A stretch of DNA of 64,000 nt from Parabacteroides johnsonii DSM 18315. GTDB taxonomy: Bacteria > Bacteroidota > Bacteroidia > Bacteroidales > Tannerellaceae. The position numbers and the translations under genes were made by a program. The first letter of the stretch is position 1; each line of letters opens with the position of its first letter. A model generated the notes under the pieces. The model did not search any database. It was not told the DNA's origin and worked only from the letters and a program-made list of their open reading frames with translations. The stretch spans positions 248,001-312,000 of the forward strand of contig NZ_CP102285.1 of assembly GCF_025151045.1 (NCBI RefSeq), read 5' to 3'. Below, piece after piece: positions 8,543-16,631 of the stretch.

Positions 8543-9268
8543 TTAATAATCCAGTTTTCCTGCGCTACGCCACCGGCCGAAAGCACCGTCGATAATCTCT
8601 TGCTTGGTACGTTCGCGGTAAATCTTCGACTTCCAGTAGCCGATGCGTACCTGTATGTACCGCCATGTTTCGATATATGCCCGGTTCAGGTGTCGCTCGA
8701 TGTCGTCCAGCGAACAGTTGATCGCTTCCAGTACCATCAGCAGGTCGGAGGTCGAGCAGGCCGCTGCCCCCGTGGCATACAGCACAAGATCGCTGACCGA
8801 TTTGTAGAGATGTTCCCCGTCGTGGGCGATGTCCCGTATGGCTTTCTCGTTTATCATCAGTATCCGTGTGTCGGAGAGTTCGATAGTCCCGCGTTTCAAT
8901 ACCTTGTCGTTGAAATCGTTCAACAGTTTTTTGTAGTCGGCGATACGGTCGCTGACAGCCGTATAGGTATTCTTCACGTTCAGCACTGTCCGCAGGGACT
9001 GGTACATGATGTCGATAACGTCGAAAGCACGGGTGTAACGGTCCAAGTCCACATTCAACTCCTTGTACTGGCCGACCTCCTTATGGCTGTACTCGTGCAG
9101 CAGCTTGTTGCTGTATTCCAGTGTACTGCGGGCAAGCAGCAGGCTGCGCTGTTTCTTGTGGTCGTTGATGTAGGCTTCCACCGACACGATGTCGAATGTC
9201 CATTGCGCTTTGGCGATGTCGGGCAGGAGCACCAGCAGCACGACCGTTATCAGCAGGGTGCGTTTCAT
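8543..9268 (-). CDS. secreted conjugative transfer protein, helical
   Basis: 241 residues starting at the ATG 9266-9268, which opens a signal peptide (MKRTLLITVVLLVLLPDIAKAQ). The rest is strongly helical and charged, with no membrane segment after the signal. It overlaps the upstream 845-residue gene by 4 bp (ATGA), indicating translational coupling. Size, signal peptide and position resemble the VirB5/TraI-type minor components of Bacteroidetes transfer systems, but I do not see the sequence hallmarks of DUF4141 TraI, so the exact family is left open. Confidence 0.7.
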   Translation of the reverse strand: MKRTLLITVVLLVLLPDIAKAQWTFDIVSVEAYINDHKKQRSLLLARSTLEYSNKLLHEYSHKEVGQYKELNVDLDRYTRAFDVIDIMYQSLRTVLNVKNTYTAVSDRIADYKKLLNDFNDKVLKRGTIELSDTRILMINEKAIRDIAHDGEHLYKSVSDLVLYATGAAACSTSDLLMVLEAINCSLDDIERHLNRAYIETWRYIQVRIGYWKSKIYRERTKQEIIDGAFGRWRSAGKLDY

Positions 9269-11802
9269 GGCCGTACCTCCTTTCTGCCGGCTCCGCTCCG
9301 CAGGTTTCGGGCATTCTCTATCCACCGGTCATGGCACTCTTCCACGAGGGTAAGCCTGCGTCCTTCGTCCGTGTTCAGTTCGGGCAAGACGTCTTTCAAC
9401 ACGTCGATAATGCTCCGTTTGTAGTACATCATCTTCTCCAACGACACGAGGTCGGCATATATCTGGGTGATACGCGAATCCACCTCCCTTGCAATTTCGA
9501 GGCGGTCGCTCGACCACAGCAGGTGGTACACCTCTCCGGTCGGACTTTCTTCCAACGGTGGCGTGCGGGCATATTCCGTCGTTATCTTGCAAGAAGGGTA
9601 TTCCCGTGCAATCTCCGCAATGCGGTCGTTTACCAGTTTCGTTTTCTCTGCGTCCGACATATTCGGGTCGAGCGTCAGCACATCGGCCACGTGCGTATCG
9701 CTGTACTCCGTAGTCAGCTCCCAGCTGATTTGCAGAATGGCGCGGTGAATCTTGATACCGAGGAAATACTTGGGCTTCCGGGCTATCGAAAGCGTAGCTT
9801 TGAAGGTGATGATGCCGTTGATGTTCGGCATGGTCGCTTTGCGGATATACGAGTAGCCGCTCCATGCACCGCCGTCCTGCCACGAGAGGCTGTAAGCCGT
9901 CTTGCAGTCTTGCATGATAGCCGGAATACGGTAATAGTCGTCCGTTGCCACGTCATTGTCCGCCGCCGCTTCCGTTTTTGCATCGGCATATTCCGTCTTT
10001 TTCTTTTGCCACTCCGCCAGTTCGCTTTTCAGACGGTCGATTTGTGTCTTGTTCGCATTGTATTGCTGGCGGTAGGTCGCGGCATCTTCCACACTGGCTT
10101 GAGCTATCAGCTTCAGCAGGGAGGCATTCTCGTTTTCCAAGGCGTTTATCTGCGATTCGAGAGCGGAAATCTTGTTTTCGGCTTCCTGCAACAAAGCGTC
10201 CAGCTCGGACAAATCCAAATCATTCTCCGATACCGTAGTCTGCATGGCGCACTCCTTCGAGTGAGCGTTCAGCGAACTTCCGCATTTGCGGCACTTGTAT
10301 TGTGTCGAGCCTTGTCCCAATGTCGCCCCGTCCGAGCAGGTTACGCTGATAGTCACGCTTTCGCAGCCTTGCAGTTTCGCCGCATCGGTTGCCTGATAAT
10401 AGTTCCGTGCATCGGAAGCGATATAATAGGTATAGCCGTCTTCGTTGTCGTTGAACTCCGAGAGACGGGCATTGAGTTGCGCTTTGAACGTATTCAGATC
10501 CATCGAGTAAGAATCGAAGACATCTTCGTAAATGACCTCTTCGCGGTTCCAACTTTTCTTCACATGGATTTCGTAGGCGTATGCCTTTTTCGTCTGCTTG
10601 CCGCCCCGACTGATGACATAAGCGCTCATCCAGTAGTTGATACTGTATGTATAGCCGTCGTTCTGGTTGTTGAGCTGCTGTACCCGGTTTCTTGACCACC
10701 CGGCATATCCTTCCGAATTGGAGAGAGCCTGTTCACGCTGCGAAGCGTTGGGATAGAAGCCGGGGTCTGTCGTCTCGAAGCGTGCCCATTCGCCGCCGTT
10801 CAGTATGCTGTTGTCGTCCGTTGGCGGGTAGTAGTCGCACAGGGAGATACTGCCTTGTTCGCGGCGGGCGATATACCACCGCTGGGTATAATAGTTTCCG
10901 GCGGTTTCGTCCAGATAGTCGGTTATCCACGACGTGAGGTCGTAATTCCCGAAGTCGAACAGTCCCGCGACATTATCCTCTCCGCCCACCATGTCGATCA
11001 GAAGACCGCCGATGTTATGTTCCGCCTGCTCGAACAGTGCGTGGTAATGGTCGTACAGATTGATGATTTCCCCGACCTTGCCGCCTATCAGGTTATGGAA
11101 CGAACTGGTTTGCAGCAGGGCGTCCCCGATGTTGTCGATACCCGCCGTTGCCAACCCGACCCCCATGTTATAGAGGTTGTCGATGTCATGTTGCAGGTTC
11201 TCTTTGGTGAAGTTGCCCGGTACTCCGGCCAGATCGTCCAGCATTCGCTGCCAGTCGATACCGCCTATCTCCGAGAGTTTCAGCAAGGCAGCGATGTCCC
11301 GGTTGATTTCGAGAAATACGATGTCCGAAAACGAGAGCGTACTGTTCGTCACCACGCTCTCGAACTGCATACATAGGCTTTTCGTCTCGTCGCAGATTTT
11401 CATTAGATAACTGCCCCAGTAAATCGCCGTCTGCGGCGAGTGGAGCATCTGTTTCGCCACGACCCATATCTTCGGCATGATTTTCTCGGCCACCATACGG
11501 CAAATCCGGCGGTAATAATAGTTCTCCGTGCTGCTGCACCAGATACCGAGGTCTGAAAATGCTTTGTGCTCCAAGAATTTGGAAGCGAAAATCCCTGCCG
11601 CAGCCACCTCTGCCGCGTTATAATGTTTCAGGATATTATCGACCTGCTCCCGGTAATACCCCTCGGCCACGGCTTCCGTGCCGAAAGCAGCGGCCATTGC
11701 CGCCACGGTACGGGTGTCGTAGTTCACGCTGTAATACTGCGCATGGACAGGCCGCATGACAGCAAGTAATAGGACGGTTATAAGGAGAGCCAGTCGTTTC
11801 AT
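9265..11802 (-). CDS. large secreted transfer-associated protein with coiled coil
   Basis: 845 residues with a signal peptide (MKRLALLITVLLLAVMRPVHAQ). Residues ~30-300 are helix-rich. About 500-520 holds a possible zinc ribbon (YKCRKCGSS...KECAMQ, C504, C507, C518), and ~525-612 is a heptad-rich coiled coil (ALESQINALENENASLLK). It lies in the middle of the tra run, 4 bp after the preceding gene. It is unlike any enzyme I know; a structural or surface role in mating-pair formation is plausible. The long antisense frame across it (9196-10695, plus) is a shadow. Confidence 0.7.
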   Translation of the reverse strand: MKRLALLITVLLLAVMRPVHAQYYSVNYDTRTVAAMAAAFGTEAVAEGYYREQVDNILKHYNAAEVAAAGIFASKFLEHKAFSDLGIWCSSTENYYYRRICRMVAEKIMPKIWVVAKQMLHSPQTAIYWGSYLMKICDETKSLCMQFESVVTNSTLSFSDIVFLEINRDIAALLKLSEIGGIDWQRMLDDLAGVPGNFTKENLQHDIDNLYNMGVGLATAGIDNIGDALLQTSSFHNLIGGKVGEIINLYDHYHALFEQAEHNIGGLLIDMVGGEDNVAGLFDFGNYDLTSWITDYLDETAGNYYTQRWYIARREQGSISLCDYYPPTDDNSILNGGEWARFETTDPGFYPNASQREQALSNSEGYAGWSRNRVQQLNNQNDGYTYSINYWMSAYVISRGGKQTKKAYAYEIHVKKSWNREEVIYEDVFDSYSMDLNTFKAQLNARLSEFNDNEDGYTYYIASDARNYYQATDAAKLQGCESVTISVTCSDGATLGQGSTQYKCRKCGSSLNAHSKECAMQTTVSENDLDLSELDALLQEAENKISALESQINALENENASLLKLIAQASVEDAATYRQQYNANKTQIDRLKSELAEWQKKKTEYADAKTEAAADNDVATDDYYRIPAIMQDCKTAYSLSWQDGGAWSGYSYIRKATMPNINGIITFKATLSIARKPKYFLGIKIHRAILQISWELTTEYSDTHVADVLTLDPNMSDAEKTKLVNDRIAEIAREYPSCKITTEYARTPPLEESPTGEVYHLLWSSDRLEIAREVDSRITQIYADLVSLEKMMYYKRSIIDVLKDVLPELNTDEGRRLTLVEECHDRWIENARNLRSGAGRKEVRP

Positions 11803-11806
11803 CGTT

Positions 11807-12499
11807 TTAATGTTCTTTTAACGGATTCTTTTCCTTGTTTTCAAAATACTTCCGCTCGGATTCGATACAGCTTTCCGTAGTGAGCAGGCAGAATATCTCA
11901 TATATGCAGAAAGCCTCTTTGATAGCCCTTTTCATTCGCGCTTTGGGAGAACAGAACCACCTCATATACCAAGGCTGGCATAAATAAGCCTTTTGCACGC
12001 TTTGGTAGCGTAACCAACCCAAATCGCCGAGTCTTTTCCCGTTCATAGGGTTGCTGTGAAGCTGTCTGTCCATCTCTTGTCTGAATTTCTCTTCATCGAA
12101 AGCCGGCATCTCTTCCACCGTCGTTTCCGAACGGTTCGCGCTGTCCATATTCGGGGTGATTCCGCATATTCTGTCGCATAAATCATAAAATTCCTTTTCT
12201 TCGGGATTTTCCCGGTAGTATTGGTTCAAGTATGCTTCCAGTTCTGTGTCAGGCATACCCAGCCGGAGGGAATATTCGCCCAGCAGCCGTTCGATGAAAG
12301 ACAGCTCGTTCGGTGTCATGCCTTCTGCGGAGAGGATTTTCCCTTTCGTCAGCATACAAAATTCACGAAGGGATAAGCCCTTGAGCGCGGGGCAGTCGAT
12401 TGAAATCTGCTGTTTCGTCAGGCCGCATTCATAAAGCATCACGTTCAGCCCGTAGCAGAGATCCAGAGTGATTAGGATTCGTCTTTTTTTCATTTTCAT
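11807..12499 (-). CDS. hypothetical protein of the transfer operon
   Basis: 230 residues, beginning MKMKKRRILITLDLCYGLNVM and lacking a signal peptide or clear membrane segment. The middle is acidic, the C terminus basic (SPKARMKRAIKEAFC). It sits 7 bp downstream of the traG fragment and 4 bp upstream of the large secreted protein, so it belongs to the transfer operon, but no motif shows its function. Confidence 0.6.
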   Translation of the reverse strand: MKMKKRRILITLDLCYGLNVMLYECGLTKQQISIDCPALKGLSLREFCMLTKGKILSAEGMTPNELSFIERLLGEYSLRLGMPDTELEAYLNQYYRENPEEKEFYDLCDRICGITPNMDSANRSETTVEEMPAFDEEKFRQEMDRQLHSNPMNGKRLGDLGWLRYQSVQKAYLCQPWYMRWFCSPKARMKRAIKEAFCIYEIFCLLTTESCIESERKYFENKEKNPLKEH

Positions 12500-12506
12500 T
12501 GTTCCT

Positions 12507-13844
12507 CTATTTTGCAGTTAAGTTCAATACCTGTCCGGCCGCATTTACTTTCTGCGCGAAAGGCAGCGATTTGCCGATTCCGCTGGCGTCCCAATCCCGG
12601 CAATAAGCCTCGATAGCCTCTTGGTGACTGCATCGAAGCTCGGCCTTGTAGAGTTTCAGAGCCTCTTTTTCCGCCCGTTCGGTGGTGTAGGTCATGTAGC
12701 ACTCGTGAGGCTCTTCCACGCCATACACGCCGCTGGTACTGCCCCGACGGATAAAGACCTCGCGGAAGAAGCTGCGCCCTTCCTTGTTTTCCAGTCGGTT
12801 TATCGTGAATATCTTTTTGCAGTCCACGTCCGTCAGGCCGAGAATAGCCTTGATGGTGTCGAAACGTTCCTTGAACTTGCTCTGGTCGAGCAACATCACC
12901 ACGTCCGAGTTGTTGATGATAGCCTCTTTGACGATTTCGCTGCCGATGATGTCCTGTATCTCCTGCGTCACCACGCCGACCGAAGCCCAGAACTTACGGG
13001 CTGTTTTGTACATGAACTTGATGTACTCCGCCATCAGCGGGCTGGCGATAGCCTTCCACGCCTCTTCGATGACCAAGACCTTGCGGTTCTTCTTGATACG
13101 CATCTTCTGTAAGAATACGTCCATGATAATCAGCGTGACAAGAGGGAAAAGGAGAGGGTCATCTTTTATACTGTCGATTTCGAAGACTATGAACGTCTCG
13201 TCGAACAGACTGCTGTCCATGTTCTCGTTTAACGTCTTGTCATGGTTGCCGCCCCGGTAGAAGTCTTTCATCATATACCGGTAGGTCGAGATGTCGATGC
13301 CCGAAATGTGATTCTCGCCGCAGATGTCGGGAATACGCTGCACGGAAAACTCGTAGAACGAGTTGAACGACAGTTCCGGCACTTTCAATTCCTTACGCCG
13401 GCGCTCCATCTCGTCGATCATCTGCTCGATACGCTCGGCACGTTGTCCCTCGTCTTCGTCCTGCCGGTCGGAACGGTTACGGTCGTCGATCAACAGACTT
13501 TTGCGTAAATCTTCCCGTTGCAACGGTGTGAAACCGTCGAAGCCGTTGAAGTAAGTATCGTAATACTCCGTGATGACCTGCTCGATCAGACGGTCTTCCG
13601 TCTTCGTGACCGTGCCCTGCGAGCCTTTCCAGATTAACAACACGAGGTTTTTGAGGAAGCCCGTTTTCTCCACGTTCAACTCCTGCCGGTTGATACGGAA
13701 AGGGTTCATCGTGATAGGACGCTCCTCGGTATAGCTGATATACTTGCCGCCCAGATACTCGCAAAGTCCTTCGTAGCTGTTACCCGTATCGACCATTACC
13801 ACGTCCGTATTCTGCTCGTAAAGCTGGCGCACGACCGAGTTCAT
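12507..13844 (-). CDS. traG: TraG/VirB4 conjugation ATPase, C-terminal part of a split gene
   Basis: 445 residues that begin exactly where the N-terminal fragment at 25634-27073 loses homology: its first codons MNSVVRQLYE continue SGSGKSFHM of that fragment. It carries the C-terminal part of the VirB4-type ATPase: the hydrophobic Walker B with the conserved EE (KVLVIEEAWKAI, ~250), then the TQEIQDII and LLDQSK motifs. In the intact protein this ATPase powers the mating apparatus from the inner-membrane face. Here it lacks the Walker A loop, so it cannot bind ATP alone. The ATG is probably an internal methionine codon of the original gene; expression of this fragment is uncertain. Confidence 0.85.
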   Translation of the reverse strand: MNSVVRQLYEQNTDVVMVDTGNSYEGLCEYLGGKYISYTEERPITMNPFRINRQELNVEKTGFLKNLVLLIWKGSQGTVTKTEDRLIEQVITEYYDTYFNGFDGFTPLQREDLRKSLLIDDRNRSDRQDEDEGQRAERIEQMIDEMERRRKELKVPELSFNSFYEFSVQRIPDICGENHISGIDISTYRYMMKDFYRGGNHDKTLNENMDSSLFDETFIVFEIDSIKDDPLLFPLVTLIIMDVFLQKMRIKKNRKVLVIEEAWKAIASPLMAEYIKFMYKTARKFWASVGVVTQEIQDIIGSEIVKEAIINNSDVVMLLDQSKFKERFDTIKAILGLTDVDCKKIFTINRLENKEGRSFFREVFIRRGSTSGVYGVEEPHECYMTYTTERAEKEALKLYKAELRCSHQEAIEAYCRDWDASGIGKSLPFAQKVNAAGQVLNLTAK

Positions 13845-13847
13845 GTG
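13842..13847. repeat. left 6-bp direct repeat (attachment-site core) of mobilizable element 2
   Basis: CATGTG here (CACATG in the traG reading direction) also occurs at 25694-25699. Between the two copies traG is interrupted; joining the outer flanks across one copy restores the reading frame SFHM-NSVV. This is the expected outcome of site-specific insertion by a tyrosine recombinase with a short crossover region. Confidence 0.75.
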
Positions 13848-14086
13848 AAATTGATTTTCAATGACTTTTATCGCTGAAAATCAGCTACATAAGAAAATAA
13901 CGGTACAACTATCCGTTAAAAGAAAAGAGGGAGTGAAAAAGTTGCTTTGAGGGAGTGAATGGATTAGGAAAGGCGTGTGTTTTGAATGAAAGATTTAACC
14001 AAACCTTAACATTTTACAAGTTTTTTTATCATATTGAAAAAGCCGCATGGAATTAGGTCAAAACAAAAACGTACTTAAAAAAGGAC

Positions 14087-14137
14087 AAAAAATATGCTCC
14101 ATAATCTTGTGGATTGTGCCGCAAAATTATGGAGCAT
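14087..14137 (-). terminator. terminator of the lipoprotein gene
   Basis: ATGCTCCATAATCTTG (14094-14109) pairs with CAAAATTATGGAGCAT (14122-14137) with one mismatch, a 16-bp stem with a 12-nt loop. On the minus strand it is followed by a T-rich run, and it lies 26 bp after the stop codon of the lipoprotein gene. The rest of 13848-14162 holds the element end and no gene. Confidence 0.7.
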
Positions 14138-14162
14138 GTATGTGGTGCGAAAAGACGCTTAA

Positions 14163-14645
14163 TTATTCAATCTGGATGTCATTACGGTGTCTGAATTTTA
14201 TTATGCTTTTATCTCCGTTAGTGTTAACCTGCCACCACATATCAGTGTCAGTCAATTTGATTATTTTGTATGGATAATTTCCTGCCCAGACATCATCGCT
14301 ATCAAGTTCGCCTTGAAATGACACGTCTAACAATGGCTGATTGTTCTCCACTTCAAGGATAGAGAAAGTAAAAACTCTGTCATGCTTCGGAATCCCGGCA
14401 ACTGTGAGAAAGTAAGTGGTGATATATCCCTGATAACCTCCGTAACCTTCATAAATTTGAGCAGATGTTATATCAAGTATGCAGTCTCTTTCAAAAACCT
14501 TCTGGTTGCCTTGGTCAACGACTTCCCAAGTTCCACCAAAAAGTTCCAACTTCGGTGCAAACACAACATCGTCTTCGTTATCGTTACAACCTACCATTAC
14601 AAATGAAAGAAATGGCAAAATAAAAAGCAATAGATACTTGTTCAT
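14163..14645 (-). CDS. lipoprotein, lipocalin-like size
   Basis: 160 residues with a lipoprotein signal (MNKYLLLFILPFLSFVMVGC, lipobox VGC, cysteine 20) followed by an acidic NDNEDD stretch, which in Bacteroidetes often directs lipoproteins to the outer membrane surface. The mature part has alternating beta-like hydrophobic pattern with LFGGTWEV near the start, as in small lipocalin-like lipoproteins. It is cargo of element 2. Function unknown. Confidence 0.75.
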   Translation of the reverse strand: MNKYLLLFILPFLSFVMVGCNDNEDDVVFAPKLELFGGTWEVVDQGNQKVFERDCILDITSAQIYEGYGGYQGYITTYFLTVAGIPKHDRVFTFSILEVENNQPLLDVSFQGELDSDDVWAGNYPYKIIKLTDTDMWWQVNTNGDKSIIKFRHRNDIQIE

Positions 14646-15214
14646 AATCAGTGATATTTTTCTATAATAACGTAAATAAAAGGCGTTTATTGCCTTATTA
14701 GTGAAATATCTTCAAGGTCGTTGATGTGAAAACATGGCGTGTTTTTTGCTTTGACAGGGAATCCTTTTGATACAAATCCCTTGAAGGGCTGAGAGTCGCG
14801 AGATAGTTGTCAAGGAATTATCTTTTGCCATTATAAAACAGGCTTTTGGACGCTTTGAGGAACAATGGCGGTACAAAAAGAGGAAAAATGAGCTTTGAAA
14901 CGCTGATTTTTACCTGTAAACGAAGGTTCTTTAAGGTATTTGTATTACCTTTGTATTTGGATTGGGGTAACTCTATCCAAGACATACGAAATTAAGAAGC
15001 GTTATGCTCAATCTTGTAACTTGAAAACGTAGGACACTTTCAAATGGGACAAGGATTAGCATAGTGACTCCCTCGCATATGCGTGGGTCACTATTGTTAC
15101 ATCTGTCCTAATGGTTTCCTACGACCTTCAAGTTAAGACGTGGCATAGTTGGCTCACGTTTTCTTATAGAATCAACCTCTTGATAGAGTCAATCGAGAAT
15201 ATAGTAAGTAAAAA
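14646..15214. other. intergenic region between divergent lipoprotein genes, holding a structured leader
   Basis: No credible gene in 569 bp. The right half, 15017-15135, can fold into a long branched hairpin (separate entry), and 15158-15169 carries GTTTTCTTATAG, a 12-mer seen again in the leader of the receptor gene. The left half may contain divergent promoters; TATTTTTC-like and TTTG-like stretches are present but none is decisive. Confidence 0.5.
15017..15135 (+). ncRNA. candidate structured RNA leader of the DUF5036-like lipoprotein operon
   Basis: Outer stem: TAACTTGAA (15017-15025) with TTCAAGTTA (15127-15135), then CGTAGGA (15028-15034) with TCCTACG (15117-15123). Inner stem: ATAGTGA (15061-15067) with TCACTAT (15088-15094), CCC with GGG, and the self-complementary CGCATATGCG (15074-15083). 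A competing pairing, TAGGACA (15030-15036) with TGTCCTA (15104-15110), excludes part of the outer stem. It lies ~80 bp upstream of the lipoprotein start, on the same strand. It may be a cis-regulatory leader, or a DNA-level cruciform; it matches no riboswitch class I recognise. Confidence 0.5.
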
Positions 15215-15943
15215 ATGAATAAACTTTTAATCACACTATTTTCATTCCTTGCTATCGCTGTTGTTTCATGCAGTGATGACGATGAACCGAAAATGCCGAC
15301 TAATGCTATCGCATTGAATATGATGATTGGAGATAGCGAAACAACCATTGGCGGCTCTGATGTTTTCATCAATGCTTCCAATAACTTCACATCGTATGAT
15401 TGTGGAATTGCAGACCTCGGTAGAAAAGGAGGTTTCAATCAGAACCCAAATCTATCGCAGCTTGCCCAGGAGATTGCGGTTACGCCCGGCAATTTCTACC
15501 AGATTGTTCTTGCCAACAAGGTTCAGACAGTTGCCGGAGACCGGGCACTTCCTATCAACACCAACTACTACAACGTTTATGTTGATTCATGGATTTACGA
15601 TAAGGACAAAGATATAGCCGGAGCAAAAATCAGCTATACTGAGTGTTTCCCCGAAGTCAAACAGCTTCCCGAATGGGACAGCCATTTCTCCGGGACCCAT
15701 CAAAATGACGGGTACGGCAAGGAAAGAGCGACATTCACGTTCTCCAAAGGCTGCCATATTGACAAGAATGTAGATGCCTATTTCACAGATGGATATAATA
15801 ACCTAACTGATGAACTCGAATTCGAGATAAAAGAAAATCAGATAGTGATAACTTATCCGTATTTAACCAGCCATCAGCCGGATGTCAGACTTTTGATCCG
15901 CTATGAGAGCGTGTATACACGTGTATTGTTGGACTTCGAATAA
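15215..15943 (+). CDS. lipoprotein, DUF5036-like
   Basis: 242 residues with a lipoprotein signal (MNKLLITLFSFLAIAVVSC, cysteine 19) and an acidic SDDDE stretch right after the cysteine, typical of Bacteroidetes surface-exposed lipoproteins. The mature part begins with AIALNMMIGDSETTIGGSDVFI and has a beta-rich pattern. From memory it resembles the DUF5036 lipoproteins of Bacteroides. It is followed 14 bp later by another lipoprotein gene, likely one operon, and preceded by the structured leader. Confidence 0.75.
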   Translation: MNKLLITLFSFLAIAVVSCSDDDEPKMPTNAIALNMMIGDSETTIGGSDVFINASNNFTSYDCGIADLGRKGGFNQNPNLSQLAQEIAVTPGNFYQIVLANKVQTVAGDRALPINTNYYNVYVDSWIYDKDKDIAGAKISYTECFPEVKQLPEWDSHFSGTHQNDGYGKERATFTFSKGCHIDKNVDAYFTDGYNNLTDELEFEIKENQIVITYPYLTSHQPDVRLLIRYESVYTRVLLDFE

Positions 15944-15957
15944 TCCGATGCAGAATC

Positions 15958-16305
15958 ATGAACCATCGATTCAAATTTCTTTCAATACTTGCTGCCTTAA
16001 TATTGTTTACGGCTTGCACTACATCGAAGTCTACAGTTTCAACGAATGTCAACCTGTCACGATATGAGTATGCATCTATAATCAATAACGACACCTATCA
16101 TATTCCGGCAGAGTTGATGGAGTACGAGATTCAGCTTTTTGATGCTGTGGAGAACTCACACTTAAAACTTGTAAGTGATGCCAGAATCTACGAGTTGACA
16201 CCGTCACAACAGGAAAAACTTTTGTTAGTCAAGTATGGCGTAAACGTGAAGTACAAAATTGGATTTTTGTCCGCTGAATATCAGGGCTTTAAGAAAGGAG
16301 AATAA
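15958..16305 (+). CDS. small lipoprotein
   Basis: 115 residues with signal peptide and lipobox (LFTAC, cysteine 20), followed by a short soluble part without a motif I recognise. It lies 14 bp downstream of the DUF5036-like lipoprotein and upstream of a terminator, so it is probably the second gene of that operon. Function unknown. Confidence 0.7.
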   Translation: MNHRFKFLSILAALILFTACTTSKSTVSTNVNLSRYEYASIINNDTYHIPAELMEYEIQLFDAVENSHLKLVSDARIYELTPSQQEKLLLVKYGVNVKYKIGFLSAEYQGFKKGE

Positions 16306-16332
16306 ACAATGGGTAACGATTTAGAGACGAAC

Positions 16333-16357
16333 GAAAGACTTCGGTCTGCTTTCTTTT
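16333..16357 (+). terminator. terminator after the lipoprotein operon
   Basis: AAAGAC-TTCG-GTCT, a stable UUCG tetraloop stem, is followed by TTTCTTTTT, 30 bp after the stop codon of the small lipoprotein gene. Confidence 0.7.
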
Positions 16358-16410
16358 TCCATTGTTTCAAAAAAACTCAATACAAAGATATTACTTTTCA
16401 GAAAAAAGCC

Positions 16411-16418
16411 TATCTTTG
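16411..16418 (+). promoter_or_regulatory. Bacteroides-type promoter of the receptor gene leader
   Basis: TATCTTTG matches the Bacteroides -7 consensus TAnnTTTG; a TT-rich stretch lies about 20 bp upstream. Transcription from here would give a ~215-nt untranslated leader before the receptor start at 16632. Confidence 0.6.
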
Positions 16419-16560
16419 CATAAAATTTAGTATAAACAAATCATGTCAAGCATACGCTGTGCATTAGCACGTACCTTTAGAATCCGTGCATAGTCTATAC
16501 TGAGAAAGGTTTTCTCAGTTTTCTTATAGCCCTCAAATCTTCTGAGGGCGGATTTTCTAT
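16419..16560 (+). promoter_or_regulatory. leader with two hairpins, possible attenuator or small RNA
   Basis: Two strong hairpins lie in the leader. ACTGAGAAA (16499-16507) pairs with TTTCTCAGT (16511-16519) and is followed by TTTTCTTAT. GCCCTCA (16529-16535) pairs with TGAGGGC (16543-16549) and is followed by GGATTTTCT. Upstream lies GTGCATTAGCAC, another small stem. The first hairpin with its T run could terminate a ~100-nt small RNA or act as an attenuator for the receptor gene. The string GTTTTCTTATAG (16518-16529) also occurs at 15158-15169. Confidence 0.5.
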
Positions 16561-16631
16561 TATTATTTATTAATCAGGATTTTGATGCAGATGCTATATC
16601 TGTGTCTATATTCATTTATAAGAAAACAAGT

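Noticed and set aside
7627-8595. 322-residue plus-strand frame across the transfer genes
   Set aside because: Antisense to two well-supported genes and without any domain pattern.
8543-9268. Assignment as DUF4141 TraI of CTnDOT type
   Set aside because: Position and signal peptide fit, but the sequence lacks the pattern I associate with that family, so only a general transfer role is given.
9196-10695. 499-residue plus-strand frame antisense to the large secreted transfer protein
   Set aside because: The minus-strand gene has a signal peptide, coiled coil and operon context; the antisense frame is a by-product of its codon use.
12507-13844. Separate, complete ATPase gene
   Set aside because: It begins in mid-domain right after the attachment core and joins seamlessly to the N-terminal fragment at 25634-27073.
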